64,000 nucleotides of DNA from Candidatus Bathyarchaeota archaeon (GCA_026014685.1 JAOZHW010000005.1:62001-126000); one strand, 5' to 3'. Counted from the stretch's first letter, positions 44,941 to 54,188 are shown. The notes: generated by a model not told the origin, from the sequence alone. Program-made: numbers and translations.

Positions 44941-45531
44941 ACGGTAGATTTCATAGCTGACGTAGCGCGCGCTGTAATAGCGTTGTTCATTATCGTTGAC
45001 CCATTCGGCAACATTCCCATATTCATAGGGTTAACCGAAAAAATAGAGCCCGCAAAGAGAAAACGAATTTTTAATGTCGCTGTTTTGGTAGGGTTTGTGC
45101 TGCTTTTAGTTTTTGCGTTTTTAGGGCAGGAGCTTCTAAACATATTTGGGTTGTCGATTTATAGCTTCGGAATCGCAGGCGGCATACTGTTACTCATCAT
45201 TGCAATACGAATCTTAGTTTCTGGAAGCATCAAAGAGGAGACTGATTCACCTGAAAGTTTAGGCGCTGTTCCCATCGCTATGCCGTTGCTTGTAGGACCA
45301 GGCGCAATAACCACCACCATATTCAACCTACAAACCTATGGTGAGTTGGCGGCGATTTTAGCTGTTGTAATCGTTTTGTCAATGACTTGGGTTATTCTGA
45401 GATTCATTGACCCTATATATCACGTTTTAGGGAAAACTGGCTCTCTAGTTATTGCTCGCGTAATGGCGCTCTTCATCGCAGCAATTGCAATCCAGTACAT
45501 TATAACGGGGATAACTTACTACATGAATTAG
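44941..45531 (+). CDS. MarC family membrane protein, start uncertain
   Basis: Up to 196 residues, six membrane helices. Family marks: IVDPFGNIPIFIGLTE, GIAGGILLLIIAIRIL, SLGAVPIAMPLLVGPGAITTTI. MarC proteins begin about 15 residues before the FIIVDPFGN motif, but the first standard start, TTG 44983, is right inside that helix. The upstream codons continue the helix (FIADVARAVIAL) to ACG 44941, with GGGAT five bases before; the next in-frame stop is TAA at 44923. ACG 44941 is therefore a possible start, as in the ArsB-like gene. The 3' end overlaps the convergent histidine kinase by 32 bases. Family function is unclear. Confidence 0.8.
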   Translation, partial: TVDFIADVARAVIALFIIVDPFGNIPIFIGLTEKIEPAKRKRIFNVAVLVGFVLLLVFAFLGQELLNIFGLSIYSFGIAGGILLLIIAIRILVSGSIKEETDSPESLGAVPIAMPLLVGPGAITTTIFNLQTYGELAAILAVVIVLSMTWVILRFIDPIYHVLGKTGSLVIARVMALFIAAIAIQYIITGITYYMN

Positions 45532-46594
45532 GTATGTTGATTAAGAATTTCACACCTAAACCTGCTTCTCCCACTTCTTTAACACTCCATTTGTAAGCTT
45601 CGCATATTCGCCGCACCACGTAAAGACCATGGTTCGCGCCGCGGCTGGTTTTCTCGTCAAACAGGCTGTTCTTCAAGTTCGCAGGGATTCCTGCTCCGTC
45701 ATCTTCATAGATCAGCTTCACTTGTGAGCCGTCATCTTCGTAGCGGATGCAGATTTTAGTGGTTCTTTGTCCATGTCGAATTGAGTTGTCGATTAGATTG
45801 TAGAAGAGTTGACGCAAAAGAGAATCTGCACAAACAATTAGCCCACTACATTGATTTGTTATTTTTACTCCGTTGATGTTGGAGAATAACGCAATTGCAT
45901 CGTTCACAGTTTTTTCCACATCTACACGCTTTAGTTGTTCAGCCCCTAATTTTTGATAAATATGCGCAAACTCTAACAACTCAACAATCTGCCTACAGAC
46001 CAACTCAATTTCTTTGAGGTGCACCTCGGCATCTGGAACCTGCTTAGTCTTCTTCTTTAACAAATACACTTGACCGTTTAGCGCAGTCAACTTATTGCGT
46101 ATATCATGCCTTGTCAAACTCCCTACCACGCGGAGTTTCTCGTTGAGCTGATTAATTTTTTCCGCGTCCTCAACCAGTTGCATTCGAGCTTTTTTACGCT
46201 CCACAATTTTTTCGATTGCGTAAGCGAGTTCGCAGTAGACGGCTTCGGGGTCACCGTTTTTATTGATGTAGCGGTCTGCGCCCAAGTTCAGAGCCTTAAC
46301 GGCGACTTCTTCACGCCCACGCCCAGTGAACATGACAAAGGCGATTTCGTTTTTTTGTGAGCGAATTTCTTCGAGAAACTGCAGACCGTTTTTTTGAGGC
46401 ATTTCGTAGTCGCTTATGATGGCGTCGAAGGAGTGTTGGCTGAATTTTTTAAGGGCTTCATCTACGCAGGTTGCTGTTTGAACGTGGAATTTGCCATCGC
46501 ATTCGAGGATGTCTTTTGAGACTGAAAGTATGTTGGGATCGTCGTCTACGTGGAGGACGTGTATTTTTTGGTTTTGTTGAGTAGTTAGCCCCAT
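45500..46594 (-). CDS. Hybrid response regulator / histidine kinase
   Basis: 364 residues from ATG 46594 with GGAG upstream. An N-terminal REC domain has VLHVDDDPNIL, the phospho-acceptor Asp62 in SDYEMP, and the switch Thr in FTGRGREE. A coiled-coil linker (ERKKARMQLVEDAEKINQL) leads to a HisKA box LTRHDIRNKLT (His163) and an HATPase domain with N-box NLIDNSIRHG and G1 DDGAGIP. No membrane segment. REC-first kinases of this kind receive a phosphoryl group and may pass it on to another regulator. A copy of the G-rich repeat lies about 220 bases upstream. Confidence 0.93.
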   Translation of the reverse strand: MGLTTQQNQKIHVLHVDDDPNILSVSKDILECDGKFHVQTATCVDEALKKFSQHSFDAIISDYEMPQKNGLQFLEEIRSQKNEIAFVMFTGRGREEVAVKALNLGADRYINKNGDPEAVYCELAYAIEKIVERKKARMQLVEDAEKINQLNEKLRVVGSLTRHDIRNKLTALNGQVYLLKKKTKQVPDAEVHLKEIELVCRQIVELLEFAHIYQKLGAEQLKRVDVEKTVNDAIALFSNINGVKITNQCSGLIVCADSLLRQLFYNLIDNSIRHGQRTTKICIRYEDDGSQVKLIYEDDGAGIPANLKNSLFDEKTSRGANHGLYVVRRICEAYKWSVKEVGEAGLGVKFLINIPNSCSKLSPL

Positions 46595-46994
46595 TTTTTG
46601 GCTCCGTTATTCGTTTTTTTAGCACTTACTCTATTTACTGGTTGATTATCCAGAAAAATACTCAGTATGCTAATATATATTGTGTTCTCAGTGCAAATAC
46701 TGAAAATATGTTCCTGAAAATTTTGTTCGATACTTTACGTTGAGGTCTGTTGCTTTTTTTGGTCCCGCTCTTTTAATGGCGCAAAAGAAGCCTTATCCGT
46801 AACGCTGGGGCACGCGACGTCTCTGCGGCCCTCTCCCCCCTATATAAAGAACAAATGATGACGCCACAGGAAAGCATCTATGAGCCATGCACGCGGATTG
46901 GGGCAAACCCTACAAACGAAAAAGAGAAACCTGACCTGATTTTTCCAGTGTCTGCAAAGCGGTTTTTTGACGCAGAAATAGGAGGTGATTAGCT
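46595..46994. other. Intergenic region with a G-rich repeat copy
   Basis: 400 bases. It contains the third good copy of the TATA/G-rich element (46811-46849) and a TATA-like AATATATATTAG before the kinase gene on the minus strand (near 46670-46681). A possible 19-codon plus-strand frame at 46880 is noted but not called. Confidence 0.6.
46811..46849 (-). repeat. TATA/G-rich intergenic repeat, copy 3
   Basis: On the minus strand: CTTTATATAGGGGGGAGAGG then GCCGCAGAGACGTCGCGTG. The 15 bases GCAGAGACGTCGCGT and the TATA box match the other copies; the G-rich spacer is three bases shorter. It points toward the kinase gene that starts at 46594. Confidence 0.72.
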
Positions 46995-47420
46995 TCAGGG
47001 GAGCAGGCAGACCTTGATTTTGTGCGCCATCTCATCCAAAGCCGAACGGGAAACTTCTTTGAGTTCGCTAAAACGTGGCAAAGTCTGCCCAGCAAACCTC
47101 GGAACAACATGCACATGTATATGGAAAATGTCTTGGCCCGCTGCAGCGCCGCTTTGTTGAATGATGCTTATTCCATCTGCATTTGTTGCCTTTTTTATTG
47201 CAGTTGAGAGTTTTTTTGCGACTTGGTGGACTTGGCCTATCTGTGGTTCGGGAGTGTCAAATATGTCGACGTAGTGGGCTTTAGGAATAACAAGTGCGTG
47301 CCCCATATTCAGTGGACGAATATCCAAAAATGCAAGTACGTCTTTGTCTTCGTATAGTATGCTTGAAGGCGCCTGTCTTGCAACGATTTTGCAGAAGATA
47401 CATTTTTCGTCTGAACTCAT
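46995..47420 (-). CDS. HIT family protein
   Basis: 141 residues. CIFCKIVARQAPSSILYED with the zinc Cys pair at the start, PLNMGHALVIPKAH, and the catalytic triad HIHVHVVPR. HIT proteins hydrolyse nucleotidyl bonds such as AMP-lysine or dinucleoside polyphosphates through a nucleotidyl-histidine intermediate. Cytoplasmic, full length. Divergent from the MIP18-like gene with about 100 bases between them. Confidence 0.94.
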   Translation of the reverse strand: MSSDEKCIFCKIVARQAPSSILYEDKDVLAFLDIRPLNMGHALVIPKAHYVDIFDTPEPQIGQVHQVAKKLSTAIKKATNADGISIIQQSGAAAGQDIFHIHVHVVPRFAGQTLPRFSELKEVSRSALDEMAHKIKVCLLP

Positions 47421-47518
47421 ACTTTGTCACTGTTTAACTGTTTGCCCATTTTGGAGGTAATCAATCAGTTTATATGTTATGGGAGTTCATATTCCTTTTA
47501 CCGAATGAGGAAGATTTT

Positions 47519-47806
47519 ATGACTGAATTGGAAGACAAAGTCCGCGTAGAAGTAGGCAAAGTAGTAGACCCTGAAACAGGGCAAACCTTTGAGGAGATGC
47601 AGATGATTCAGAGCGTAAAAGAAACCTCCCCTGGCACCGTTACCGTAGAATTTGTTCCAACAAGCCCCTTCTGTCCCATCGCGTTTAAGTTAGCCGCAGA
47701 CATCCGCGACGCCGCCAGCAAAGTTGAAGGCATCCAGAAAGCGGTTGTTTACTGCCGAGGTCACGCCATGGAAGAGCAAATAAACGAAATGACCAACAAG
47801 CAATAG
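47519..47806 (+). CDS. MIP18-family (DUF59) Fe-S assembly-type protein
   Basis: 95 residues from ATG 47519 with GAGGAAG upstream; an upstream frame start at 47474 is not needed. Two features match the metal-sulfur cluster assembly family: VGKVVDPETGQTFEEMQMI near the N-terminus and TSPFCPIAFKLAADIRDAA with the conserved cysteine in the middle. Members help assemble Fe-S clusters in SUF-type pathways. Here it stands alone, convergent with a histidine kinase gene. Confidence 0.88.
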   Translation: MTELEDKVRVEVGKVVDPETGQTFEEMQMIQSVKETSPGTVTVEFVPTSPFCPIAFKLAADIRDAASKVEGIQKAVVYCRGHAMEEQINEMTNKQ

Positions 47807-47818
47807 GACAGAAGAACG

Positions 47819-49165
47819 TTATTTATTTTGGTTTTTTGTGGCTTTTATTGGCAACTCAACCTTAAAGACCGCACCTTGCCCTACAGTGCTTTCTACAACA
47901 ATTTTTCCGCCGTGGGCTTCGACTATTCTTTGGCAAATCGCTAGCCCAAAACCCATTCCTTTGGCTTTGGTTGTGTAGAGGGGTTGGAAGAGCTTTTTTA
48001 GTTCTTCCACCGAAATGCCTGCGCCAGTGTCTATAAACGAAACTTTCACGGTTTCTTCCTCTGCTTGGCTTTTTATGATCAGTTGTCCCCCTTCAGGCAT
48101 GGCGTCGATAGCGTTTTTGAGGATGTTAACGAAAACCCGTTTCATCTTAACCATGTCTAAGGTCAAGTTAGGTGTATTTTCCGTTAAATCGTGGACTTCT
48201 ATATTCTTTGGGAGAGTTATCATATCCAAAGATTCGGAGACGAGCGCTTTGGGGGTGGTATCTTGCAAATCTAGGTTTATGTTTCCTGCATAATCGAGGA
48301 GGTCGTTGATTATTTTGTTAGAGTACTCAACGTTGTTCTCGATTACCTCAAGCATATCTCTACCGGTTTTGTCCAGTTCTTGGCTGTATTTTTTCTTAAG
48401 GTAGTAAGTAGCGTTTGATATGCCTGTTAGGGGGTTACGTAAATCATGTCCCACCATGCCTGCGGTTTCACCTATAGCGGCGAAACGTTCAGCTGTTCGC
48501 AGTTTTCTTGTGCGTTCCTCAACGAGTTCTTCAAGGTTCTTGGTGTGTTGTTCGAGTTTTTCTTGTGCCTCTTTTCTTTTTACGAATTCGCGGTAGGTGT
48601 TTATGCGGTAACCATGCAGTTGATAGGCGCCTGCAGCGGCGATTATGTTTGAGATTAGGATTCCGAAAAGAATGGTGAACAGAACAGCGGATTCTGTTGG
48701 TCTTGTTATGAATAAAATGATTAAGGCTTCACTTAAAGAGGTACTGAAAGATAAGATACATTGGTAAAGAAAACGGAAAGGCACAAGTAAGAAAATAACG
48801 AATACAGCAATTATTGTAACTAAAGCTTGGACTACAAAGTCAGTGGGTCGCATTACGTTTACTATGCCGCCTCCGACGGCCATTATGATAATTGTCAAAA
48901 ACATTACGCGGTCGTATGTGTGGTAGTTCTTTATTCTGTCCATGAAAAACGCGCTTAACACAAGGATTATAATTAGACTCAACCGCAAAGCTACAAGACC
49001 AAAGAAAACTGTTGAAAAACCAAAAAAGTTGTAGTCGTTAAAAACGTAGCCAATCACGGGTATTATAAAGAAAAGCAGGGCTATTTTGGCTCTCTTTACA
49101 TCTGTTAGAAGATAAAACGTGCGGTAACCGTCTGTTTCACTGTTGCCTTGTGCGGCGTTAAGCAT
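47819..49165 (-). CDS. Membrane sensor histidine kinase
   Basis: 448 residues from ATG 49165, which has GAGAGG upstream; ATG 49225 is a weaker start. Six membrane helices with very short loops form the N-terminal half, so there is no outer sensor domain and the signal is probably in the membrane. A coiled coil (AQEKLEQHTKNLEELVEE) leads to HisKA (GMVGHDLRNPLTG, His240), then HATPase with N-box NILKNAIDAMP, G1 DTGAGI and G2 GMGFGLAI. No adjacent regulator on the same strand; the REC-kinase at 45500 is the nearest candidate partner. Confidence 0.9.
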   Translation of the reverse strand: MLNAAQGNSETDGYRTFYLLTDVKRAKIALLFFIIPVIGYVFNDYNFFGFSTVFFGLVALRLSLIIILVLSAFFMDRIKNYHTYDRVMFLTIIIMAVGGGIVNVMRPTDFVVQALVTIIAVFVIFLLVPFRFLYQCILSFSTSLSEALIILFITRPTESAVLFTILFGILISNIIAAAGAYQLHGYRINTYREFVKRKEAQEKLEQHTKNLEELVEERTRKLRTAERFAAIGETAGMVGHDLRNPLTGISNATYYLKKKYSQELDKTGRDMLEVIENNVEYSNKIINDLLDYAGNINLDLQDTTPKALVSESLDMITLPKNIEVHDLTENTPNLTLDMVKMKRVFVNILKNAIDAMPEGGQLIIKSQAEEETVKVSFIDTGAGISVEELKKLFQPLYTTKAKGMGFGLAICQRIVEAHGGKIVVESTVGQGAVFKVELPIKATKNQNK

Positions 49166-49314
49166 GCGTTTCCTCTCGGGTTCAAACATTTTCGGGGTAT
49201 TTGTAAGTTTCCCACAAAAATTCATTTAATTTAACCGCACAACATATAGCCAATTAATTTCTAAATAGCGATACCTTAGTGGTGATTTTAAGTTTAGTTC
49301 ATGCATGCCAAGTT

Positions 49315-50694
49315 TTAACCCGATGTGCCATAACCTGTAACCTTAACCGATGCCCCAGTTGAACCCATGTTTGTTTTCGCGTCAACCACGATGGACCAAA
49401 CGATGCTTTGAGATGAATACAGCTGCATCATCTCATCGTCAGTCAACCAAGCGGAGCCTGTACCATTGAAGGTTCGGGTGACGGCGCTGGATACGACGTT
49501 GTCTATGTATTCAATTCGGATTCGTACTGTGACGATTTCGTTTTGGCTGAAGCTGCCTGAAACTTCAATTTTTGGTTTAAAATTAAAGATTTTTAGGGGG
49601 CGGCACTCGATGGTTCGGTTTTCTCCATAAACGTTGCTGACGCCGACGGGAACCGACACTTCTCGTTCGAACACGCTGCCGACGCCTGAAAGCCAAATCC
49701 CAAACGGATTATGAATGCGGGCAGTCCAGTTCCCTAGAAAGCTTACGCCTCCGTCAAGTACGGGTGCGGGGTCACAGTTTTGGCCCAAATCTATGGCAAA
49801 TATGTAGATGGGGTCTGAGGTGAAGCATTCAAAAACGACGCCGAACAGTAGCGTCTGATACATTGAGCCGTCTACGTAGAGGGCGGTTTGGTTGCTGCGG
49901 TGTTCGTTTTCGCCCATCCAGAAGCGTACGTTTTGAATTTGGCTGTCAGAGAACTCGGCCCATTTTTCAACCTTTATGCCTACTGAGAAGTCTTGGAGGT
50001 TAAAGTTGCAACGTTCGATCACGGAGGATGCGTAAGAGCCTGTGGCGTTTCCGATGTCGTTGCCGATTTGGGTGCCGTTGACGGGTGTTCGGAAAGCGAT
50101 ACCTTCGGTGTTGTTGATGAATTGGCAGCTTTCAACTTTGTTGTATTCGCTCCAGGTGTTGGTGTTGACGAATTCTATGCCTGTGGAGGCGTTGATGAAT
50201 TTGGTGTTGGTTATGGTTGTGGCAAAAGAGTTCTCAACTCGTACGGTTCCGTTGATGATCGTCAAACCCGAAATCAACCCGTACTGTGAGGTGGTGTAGT
50301 CGTTGCCGTAGATTACGATTTTGTGACCGTTGCCTTGTATTGTTGCGCCGTCGCTGACGATTTTAGCGTTCAATTTGTTGTTGACGTAGACATCGTCGGT
50401 TAATTCGTAGGTTCCGGGGTTTAGGTAGACGGATTTGCCCAACGTTAAGGCTGCAGTGAGGGCTGAAGAGGCGCTTTTTGGGTGCTCAGTTATGATTCCT
50501 GTTAACATGTTTTTGAGTTTGTAGGTGCCGCTTTCTGTTGAGAGGACAAAATCGTAGTTTACTACGTTGGTTGTGTTGGCTTGCCTTGTGCCCTCTAAAA
50601 TCAGGTAGGTGTTTATGGCGGTCATTGTGAGCAAGGCTACTAGAGCGATGGTGATTGCTCGTTTAGAAAGGGCTTTTTTTAGGGCAGTTTTCAT
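49315..50694 (-). CDS. Secreted right-handed beta-helix protein (pectate-lyase-like)
   Basis: 459 residues from ATG 50694. N-terminal signal/anchor (residues about 13-33). Then a parallel beta-helix: SVYLNPGTYELTDDVYVN, IVSDGATIQGNGHKIVIYG, GLISGLTIINGTVRV, NTKFINASTGIEF and further coils to residue about 250. Many NxS/T sequons suggest N-glycosylation by AglB. The C-terminal part is beta-rich. No catalytic acids of pectate lyase are evident, so it may be structural. Faces away from the ABC exporter operon. Confidence 0.8.
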   Translation of the reverse strand: MKTALKKALSKRAITIALVALLTMTAINTYLILEGTRQANTTNVVNYDFVLSTESGTYKLKNMLTGIITEHPKSASSALTAALTLGKSVYLNPGTYELTDDVYVNNKLNAKIVSDGATIQGNGHKIVIYGNDYTTSQYGLISGLTIINGTVRVENSFATTITNTKFINASTGIEFVNTNTWSEYNKVESCQFINNTEGIAFRTPVNGTQIGNDIGNATGSYASSVIERCNFNLQDFSVGIKVEKWAEFSDSQIQNVRFWMGENEHRSNQTALYVDGSMYQTLLFGVVFECFTSDPIYIFAIDLGQNCDPAPVLDGGVSFLGNWTARIHNPFGIWLSGVGSVFEREVSVPVGVSNVYGENRTIECRPLKIFNFKPKIEVSGSFSQNEIVTVRIRIEYIDNVVSSAVTRTFNGTGSAWLTDDEMMQLYSSQSIVWSIVVDAKTNMGSTGASVKVTGYGTSG

Positions 50695-50860
50695 TTTGGG
50701 GCTCTGCTGTTTTTGTGTACCATGTACTTGGCAGTCTTAATTAATTTTGTTGGCTTTTTTGTGGGGGTTGAGTTGGTTTTTGGGACGTTGTTGGTTGTGG
50801 GATTTGCTGTAGATTTATATATGGTGGGCTTTCTATTGGGAGTTGGTGTATCTGGTTTAG

Positions 50861-50905
50861 TTTACCGAAATATTTAAAGGTAAATCTTTACTGTATTTTG
50901 GTAAA
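50861..50905 (+). promoter_or_regulatory. Three-part operator around TATA box of ABC exporter operon
   Basis: TTTACCGAAATA (50861-50872) is the reverse complement of TATTTTGGTAAA (50894-50905) except one base, centres 33 bases apart. A third GGTAAA (50879-50884) lies between. The TATA-like ATATTTAAAG (50870-50879) is inside, so a bound dimeric repressor would block transcription of the exporter. Confidence 0.6.
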
Positions 50906-50922
50906 AATTTGGTGATTTGAAC

Positions 50923-51696
50923 ATGGATGCCTCAAACGCAGTAGAACTCAAAGCAGTAACCAAACGCTACGACGAACTAGTCGCAGTAAACAACATCGAC
51001 CTAACCATCCCAACAGGCGAAATCTTCGCACTACTAGGTCCCAACGGCTCAGGAAAATCCACCACACTAAAAATGCTCCTAGGACTGGTGCAGCCAACCG
51101 CCGGCTCCGTACATGTGTTGGGCTTAGATGTGCAGAAAGAACCCGTCGCAGTCAAACAACAAGTCGGATACGTCCCCGAATCACCCAGCGTATACGAATT
51201 TCTAACAGGCATAGAATACCTAGACTTCATAGCCGACATCTACGGCGTGCCACCCGCTGAAAAGCAGCAACGCATAAACGAGTACCTAAAAGCCCTCCAG
51301 CTGGAAGGTCGAGAAGGCGACATGATTAACAGTTACTCCGACGGCATGAAGAAGAAACTCAGCCTAATCTCTGCGTTTCTCAACAAACCCAAACTCCTCA
51401 TACTTGACGAACCGCTAAACGCCTTAGACCCCCGAAGCGCAAGAATCGTCAAAGACTTGCTCCATCAACTCAAACTGCAAGGCGTAACCACCATTCTATC
51501 TACACACGTGCTTGAAATCGCTGAAGCAGTGTGTGACAGAATAGGCATCATGTATCAAGGTAACATCTTGGCGTTGGGCTCCATGAATGAACTTAGGGAA
51601 AAAGCAAGTTTGCCTAGCAGCGGCTTAGAAGACATATTCCTGAAATTAACTGGAACAGGCGACTTAAAACCCGTCGTTGAGGAACTTCTCCGATGA
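50923..51696 (+). CDS. ABC exporter ATP-binding protein
   Basis: 257 residues; ATG 50923 is preferred over TTG 50917. Walker A GPNGSGKST, Q-loop VGYVPESPSVYE, Walker B LLILDEPLNALDP, and switch His in STHVLEIAE. The signature region reads YSDGMKKKLSL rather than LSGGQ, as in many ABC-2 drug or lipid exporters. It overlaps the permease start by ATGA, so the two are translated together. Substrate unknown: multidrug, lipid or sodium export are options. Confidence 0.93.
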   Translation: MDASNAVELKAVTKRYDELVAVNNIDLTIPTGEIFALLGPNGSGKSTTLKMLLGLVQPTAGSVHVLGLDVQKEPVAVKQQVGYVPESPSVYEFLTGIEYLDFIADIYGVPPAEKQQRINEYLKALQLEGREGDMINSYSDGMKKKLSLISAFLNKPKLLILDEPLNALDPRSARIVKDLLHQLKLQGVTTILSTHVLEIAEAVCDRIGIMYQGNILALGSMNELREKASLPSSGLEDIFLKLTGTGDLKPVVEELLR

Positions 51697-53384
51697 ACTG
51701 GAAAAATGTCCTCGCTCTGATTCGGGTTGAACGGAAATCAGGCAGGCTCATTCGCGGGGTAAAAAAGACCCGCTACAAGGAAAATCGCTTTTTAGCTTAT
51801 TGGCCTTACTGGGTTGCCGCCATAATCGGTGTCTTAGGCGGTTTGGGCGCAAACGCAATCGCCTCCGAAGTCTACTCGTCCCCCAGCGAAATTTCTTTGC
51901 CGCCGCTTGAGACTTCTGCTTTAGGCTTCTTCATAATCATGCCCACGTTGGTGTTGATTTTCAGCATCGTCTTCTCGATGCTGCAGCAGATTCAGATGAG
52001 CGGCGTGAAAGTTACCTCACGGGTAAACTACTGGTTGCCCATCACTTGGCAGGAGCAAACCTTAGCATCTATACTAGCCAATTTGATGGGGTTGCCTGTT
52101 GCGTTGACTATAGGCTTCGCGGCTGGTTTGCTGGTTTTCGCAGGTCTCAACGGATTAATCTTGCCCGCATTGGTGACAACTGTTTTTATGTTGGCTGCGG
52201 CGTTCATGGGTAGCTCCACTACCGAAATCCTGCGAATCATCCAAGTACGTTTCACTGGTGCAGTCTACAAGTCAAGCGGCAGAGCAGCTGTCTGGGTCAG
52301 ATTCATAGGTTCAATCACATTCTTCATTGTCTTCTATGTCGTCTACTTGTCTATAACACAGGGATTCACAAACTTCATTCAAGGCTTAACCACTTTCCAA
52401 AGCTCATTTTGGTTTATCCCCTTCGTGTGGCCAGGTTTAACACTCTTCTATGTATTCTACGGTATGCTCCTAGAAGGTGCACTCTTCATTGCCTTAACAG
52501 CCGCCTTCATAGCCGCACTTTACCTTAGTGCAGTCAAACTCAACGAACGCTTCGGCCTCTACGAGCCACCTGCAATCCGCATCCAAGCAGGCGGAACCTA
52601 CACGCCTAAAACGGGTATACTGGGTAAACTCGGTTTCACCTCTGCAGAGGCAGCCATAATTCGTAAAGACATTCGTTCATTTACTCGCAGAAGAGAACTA
52701 ATCGGCTTATTCATCGTACCCGTAGTCTTCGTCATAATCCCTCTGATGCAGTCCATCGGTATCACTAATCAAGGGGCGCCTCAAGAAGTCAGCTTAATGT
52801 TTTTGGCAATGGTCTTCTTGTTATCCTCTAGCATCATGGCGATGTCCCTTGGGAACATGTTGATAGGTGAAGAAGGAGAAGCCGTGTGGAGAATCTACGC
52901 TTCACCCATCTCGCCTAAAAATTTGGTTAAGAGCAAATTTGCTTTCCTTCTCTTCTTCGCGATAATCACGCTACTAATAACAGGAACAATCGGTACGTTA
53001 TTCTACAACCCACCAGTAAACATAATCGCAGTCGGCTTCCTACAAGGGCTCTTCTTGATTTTTCCAGTGGGCTCAATCGCCTTGTCTATCGGCTTTAAGG
53101 GCGCAGACTTCTCCGTTACACCACGTCCCCGAATGATTCGGCCCTCTTGGTCCTACCTGAGTTTAGGCGCCTGTGCATTAGCGGCCTTGGGCATACTTTC
53201 TCCGTTTATACCTTCATTGCTTGGTATGATGCTGTCATCTAACCTCACGTTCGAATCTCTCGCCGCCATCGACTTCACGATCCCCGTAATAATCAGCGCC
53301 GTCATCTCCGCAGTCATAACCGTTGTGTTCTACCGAATAAACCTCAACAGCGCAGAAGAACTCATACGCAAAGCTGAAATCTAA
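51693..53384 (+). CDS. ABC-2-type exporter permease
   Basis: 563 residues with about twelve membrane helices in two halves joined by a soluble loop (IRIQAGGTYTPKTGILGKLG), so one polypeptide can supply both membrane halves. The N-terminal cytoplasmic part is basic (LIRVERKSGRLIRGVKK). Helices near IAMSLGNMLIGEEGEAVWRI include the coupling region. Together with the ATPase just upstream it forms a complete exporter controlled by the three-part operator. No specificity can be given. Confidence 0.9.
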   Translation: MNWKNVLALIRVERKSGRLIRGVKKTRYKENRFLAYWPYWVAAIIGVLGGLGANAIASEVYSSPSEISLPPLETSALGFFIIMPTLVLIFSIVFSMLQQIQMSGVKVTSRVNYWLPITWQEQTLASILANLMGLPVALTIGFAAGLLVFAGLNGLILPALVTTVFMLAAAFMGSSTTEILRIIQVRFTGAVYKSSGRAAVWVRFIGSITFFIVFYVVYLSITQGFTNFIQGLTTFQSSFWFIPFVWPGLTLFYVFYGMLLEGALFIALTAAFIAALYLSAVKLNERFGLYEPPAIRIQAGGTYTPKTGILGKLGFTSAEAAIIRKDIRSFTRRRELIGLFIVPVVFVIIPLMQSIGITNQGAPQEVSLMFLAMVFLLSSSIMAMSLGNMLIGEEGEAVWRIYASPISPKNLVKSKFAFLLFFAIITLLITGTIGTLFYNPPVNIIAVGFLQGLFLIFPVGSIALSIGFKGADFSVTPRPRMIRPSWSYLSLGACALAALGILSPFIPSLLGMMLSSNLTFESLAAIDFTIPVIISAVISAVITVVFYRINLNSAEELIRKAEI

Positions 53385-53474
53385 CCCCCTCCCTTTCATT
53401 TTTGCTTCACTTCCAAACTGTGCAAAAAACTTAAACTCTACCATACCTGCTAGGTGTTCCAGTGTGATGTTCTT

Positions 53475-54116
53475 ATGGATAGGTCAGCAGTTATTTTAGC
53501 AGGCGGAATTAGCGCTCAAGCTGTTGCCGAGTTAGAAGGCAAACCCTTACTCAACTACGTAGTCGACGCAGTAGGCGACCTTATCGACGAGATCGTGGTT
53601 GTTGTTGATTCGCAGGAATGCGCAGACGCCTACGCCAAATTCGTCGCACCCGACATCAAGTTTACAGTAAACAAAACCAAAGACGAAAGTACACTATCAC
53701 AGGCAATCGCGGGTTTTGAAGTAGCCAAAGGCGACTACACACTGGTTTTACCCGCGGGCAGCCCCTTTGTTTCGCATGAACTCATCTCGTTGCTGTTTGA
53801 GTTGTGCGTTGGCAAGGCTGCAGTGGTTCCTCGATGGACAAACCAAGAATGCGAACCCTTACATGCTGTTTACTGCACAAAAATGGCGCTCGACGTAGCA
53901 AAAAAGGTGTTGGCAGACGGCGAAGTTGACATGGAAGCTATGGTTGAGAAGCTAAGGGGCGTACGTTACCTCTCAACGATGGTTATTGAGCAGATTGACC
54001 CTGACTTCAAATCCTTTTTCACCGCAACCACCCCCGAGGATTTGAGGAAAGCTTCTGCGATGAGTAAGCCCAAGGCTGCGCCTAAAAAGAAGCAGAAAAA
54101 AGCCCGGTTTGGTTGA
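53475..54116 (+). CDS. MobA-like nucleotidyltransferase, degenerate
   Basis: 213 residues from ATG 53475; the open frame begins at GTG 53454. It starts VILAGGISAQAVAELEGKPLL, the Rossmann-like entry of MobA/GlmU-type nucleotidyltransferases, but the usual S-x-R-x-G-x-x-K loop is altered: the conserved Arg is lost and only the final GKPLL remains. LVLPAGSPFVSHELI and VVPRWTNQECEPLHAVYC match the middle of the family. A basic Lys-rich tail follows (PKKKQKKARFG). It may keep binding without catalysis, or act on another substrate. Confidence 0.8.
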   Translation: MDRSAVILAGGISAQAVAELEGKPLLNYVVDAVGDLIDEIVVVVDSQECADAYAKFVAPDIKFTVNKTKDESTLSQAIAGFEVAKGDYTLVLPAGSPFVSHELISLLFELCVGKAAVVPRWTNQECEPLHAVYCTKMALDVAKKVLADGEVDMEAMVEKLRGVRYLSTMVIEQIDPDFKSFFTATTPEDLRKASAMSKPKAAPKKKQKKARFG

Positions 54117-54188
54117 AAACAGTCATCACTGAGACACCCGCTATCGGTTTCAATAGAGTTGCTAATAGGCGGTAAATTTGAAGGGCGT

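Noticed and set aside
46880-46939. 19-codon frame after ATATAAAG and AGGAAAG
   Set aside because: Too short and without any conserved feature; the TATA-like part belongs to the G-rich repeat read the other way.
46855-46940. Possible C/D-box small RNA (ATGATGA and CTGA)
   Set aside because: Only one clear C and one D box; the internal boxes and usual spacing are missing.
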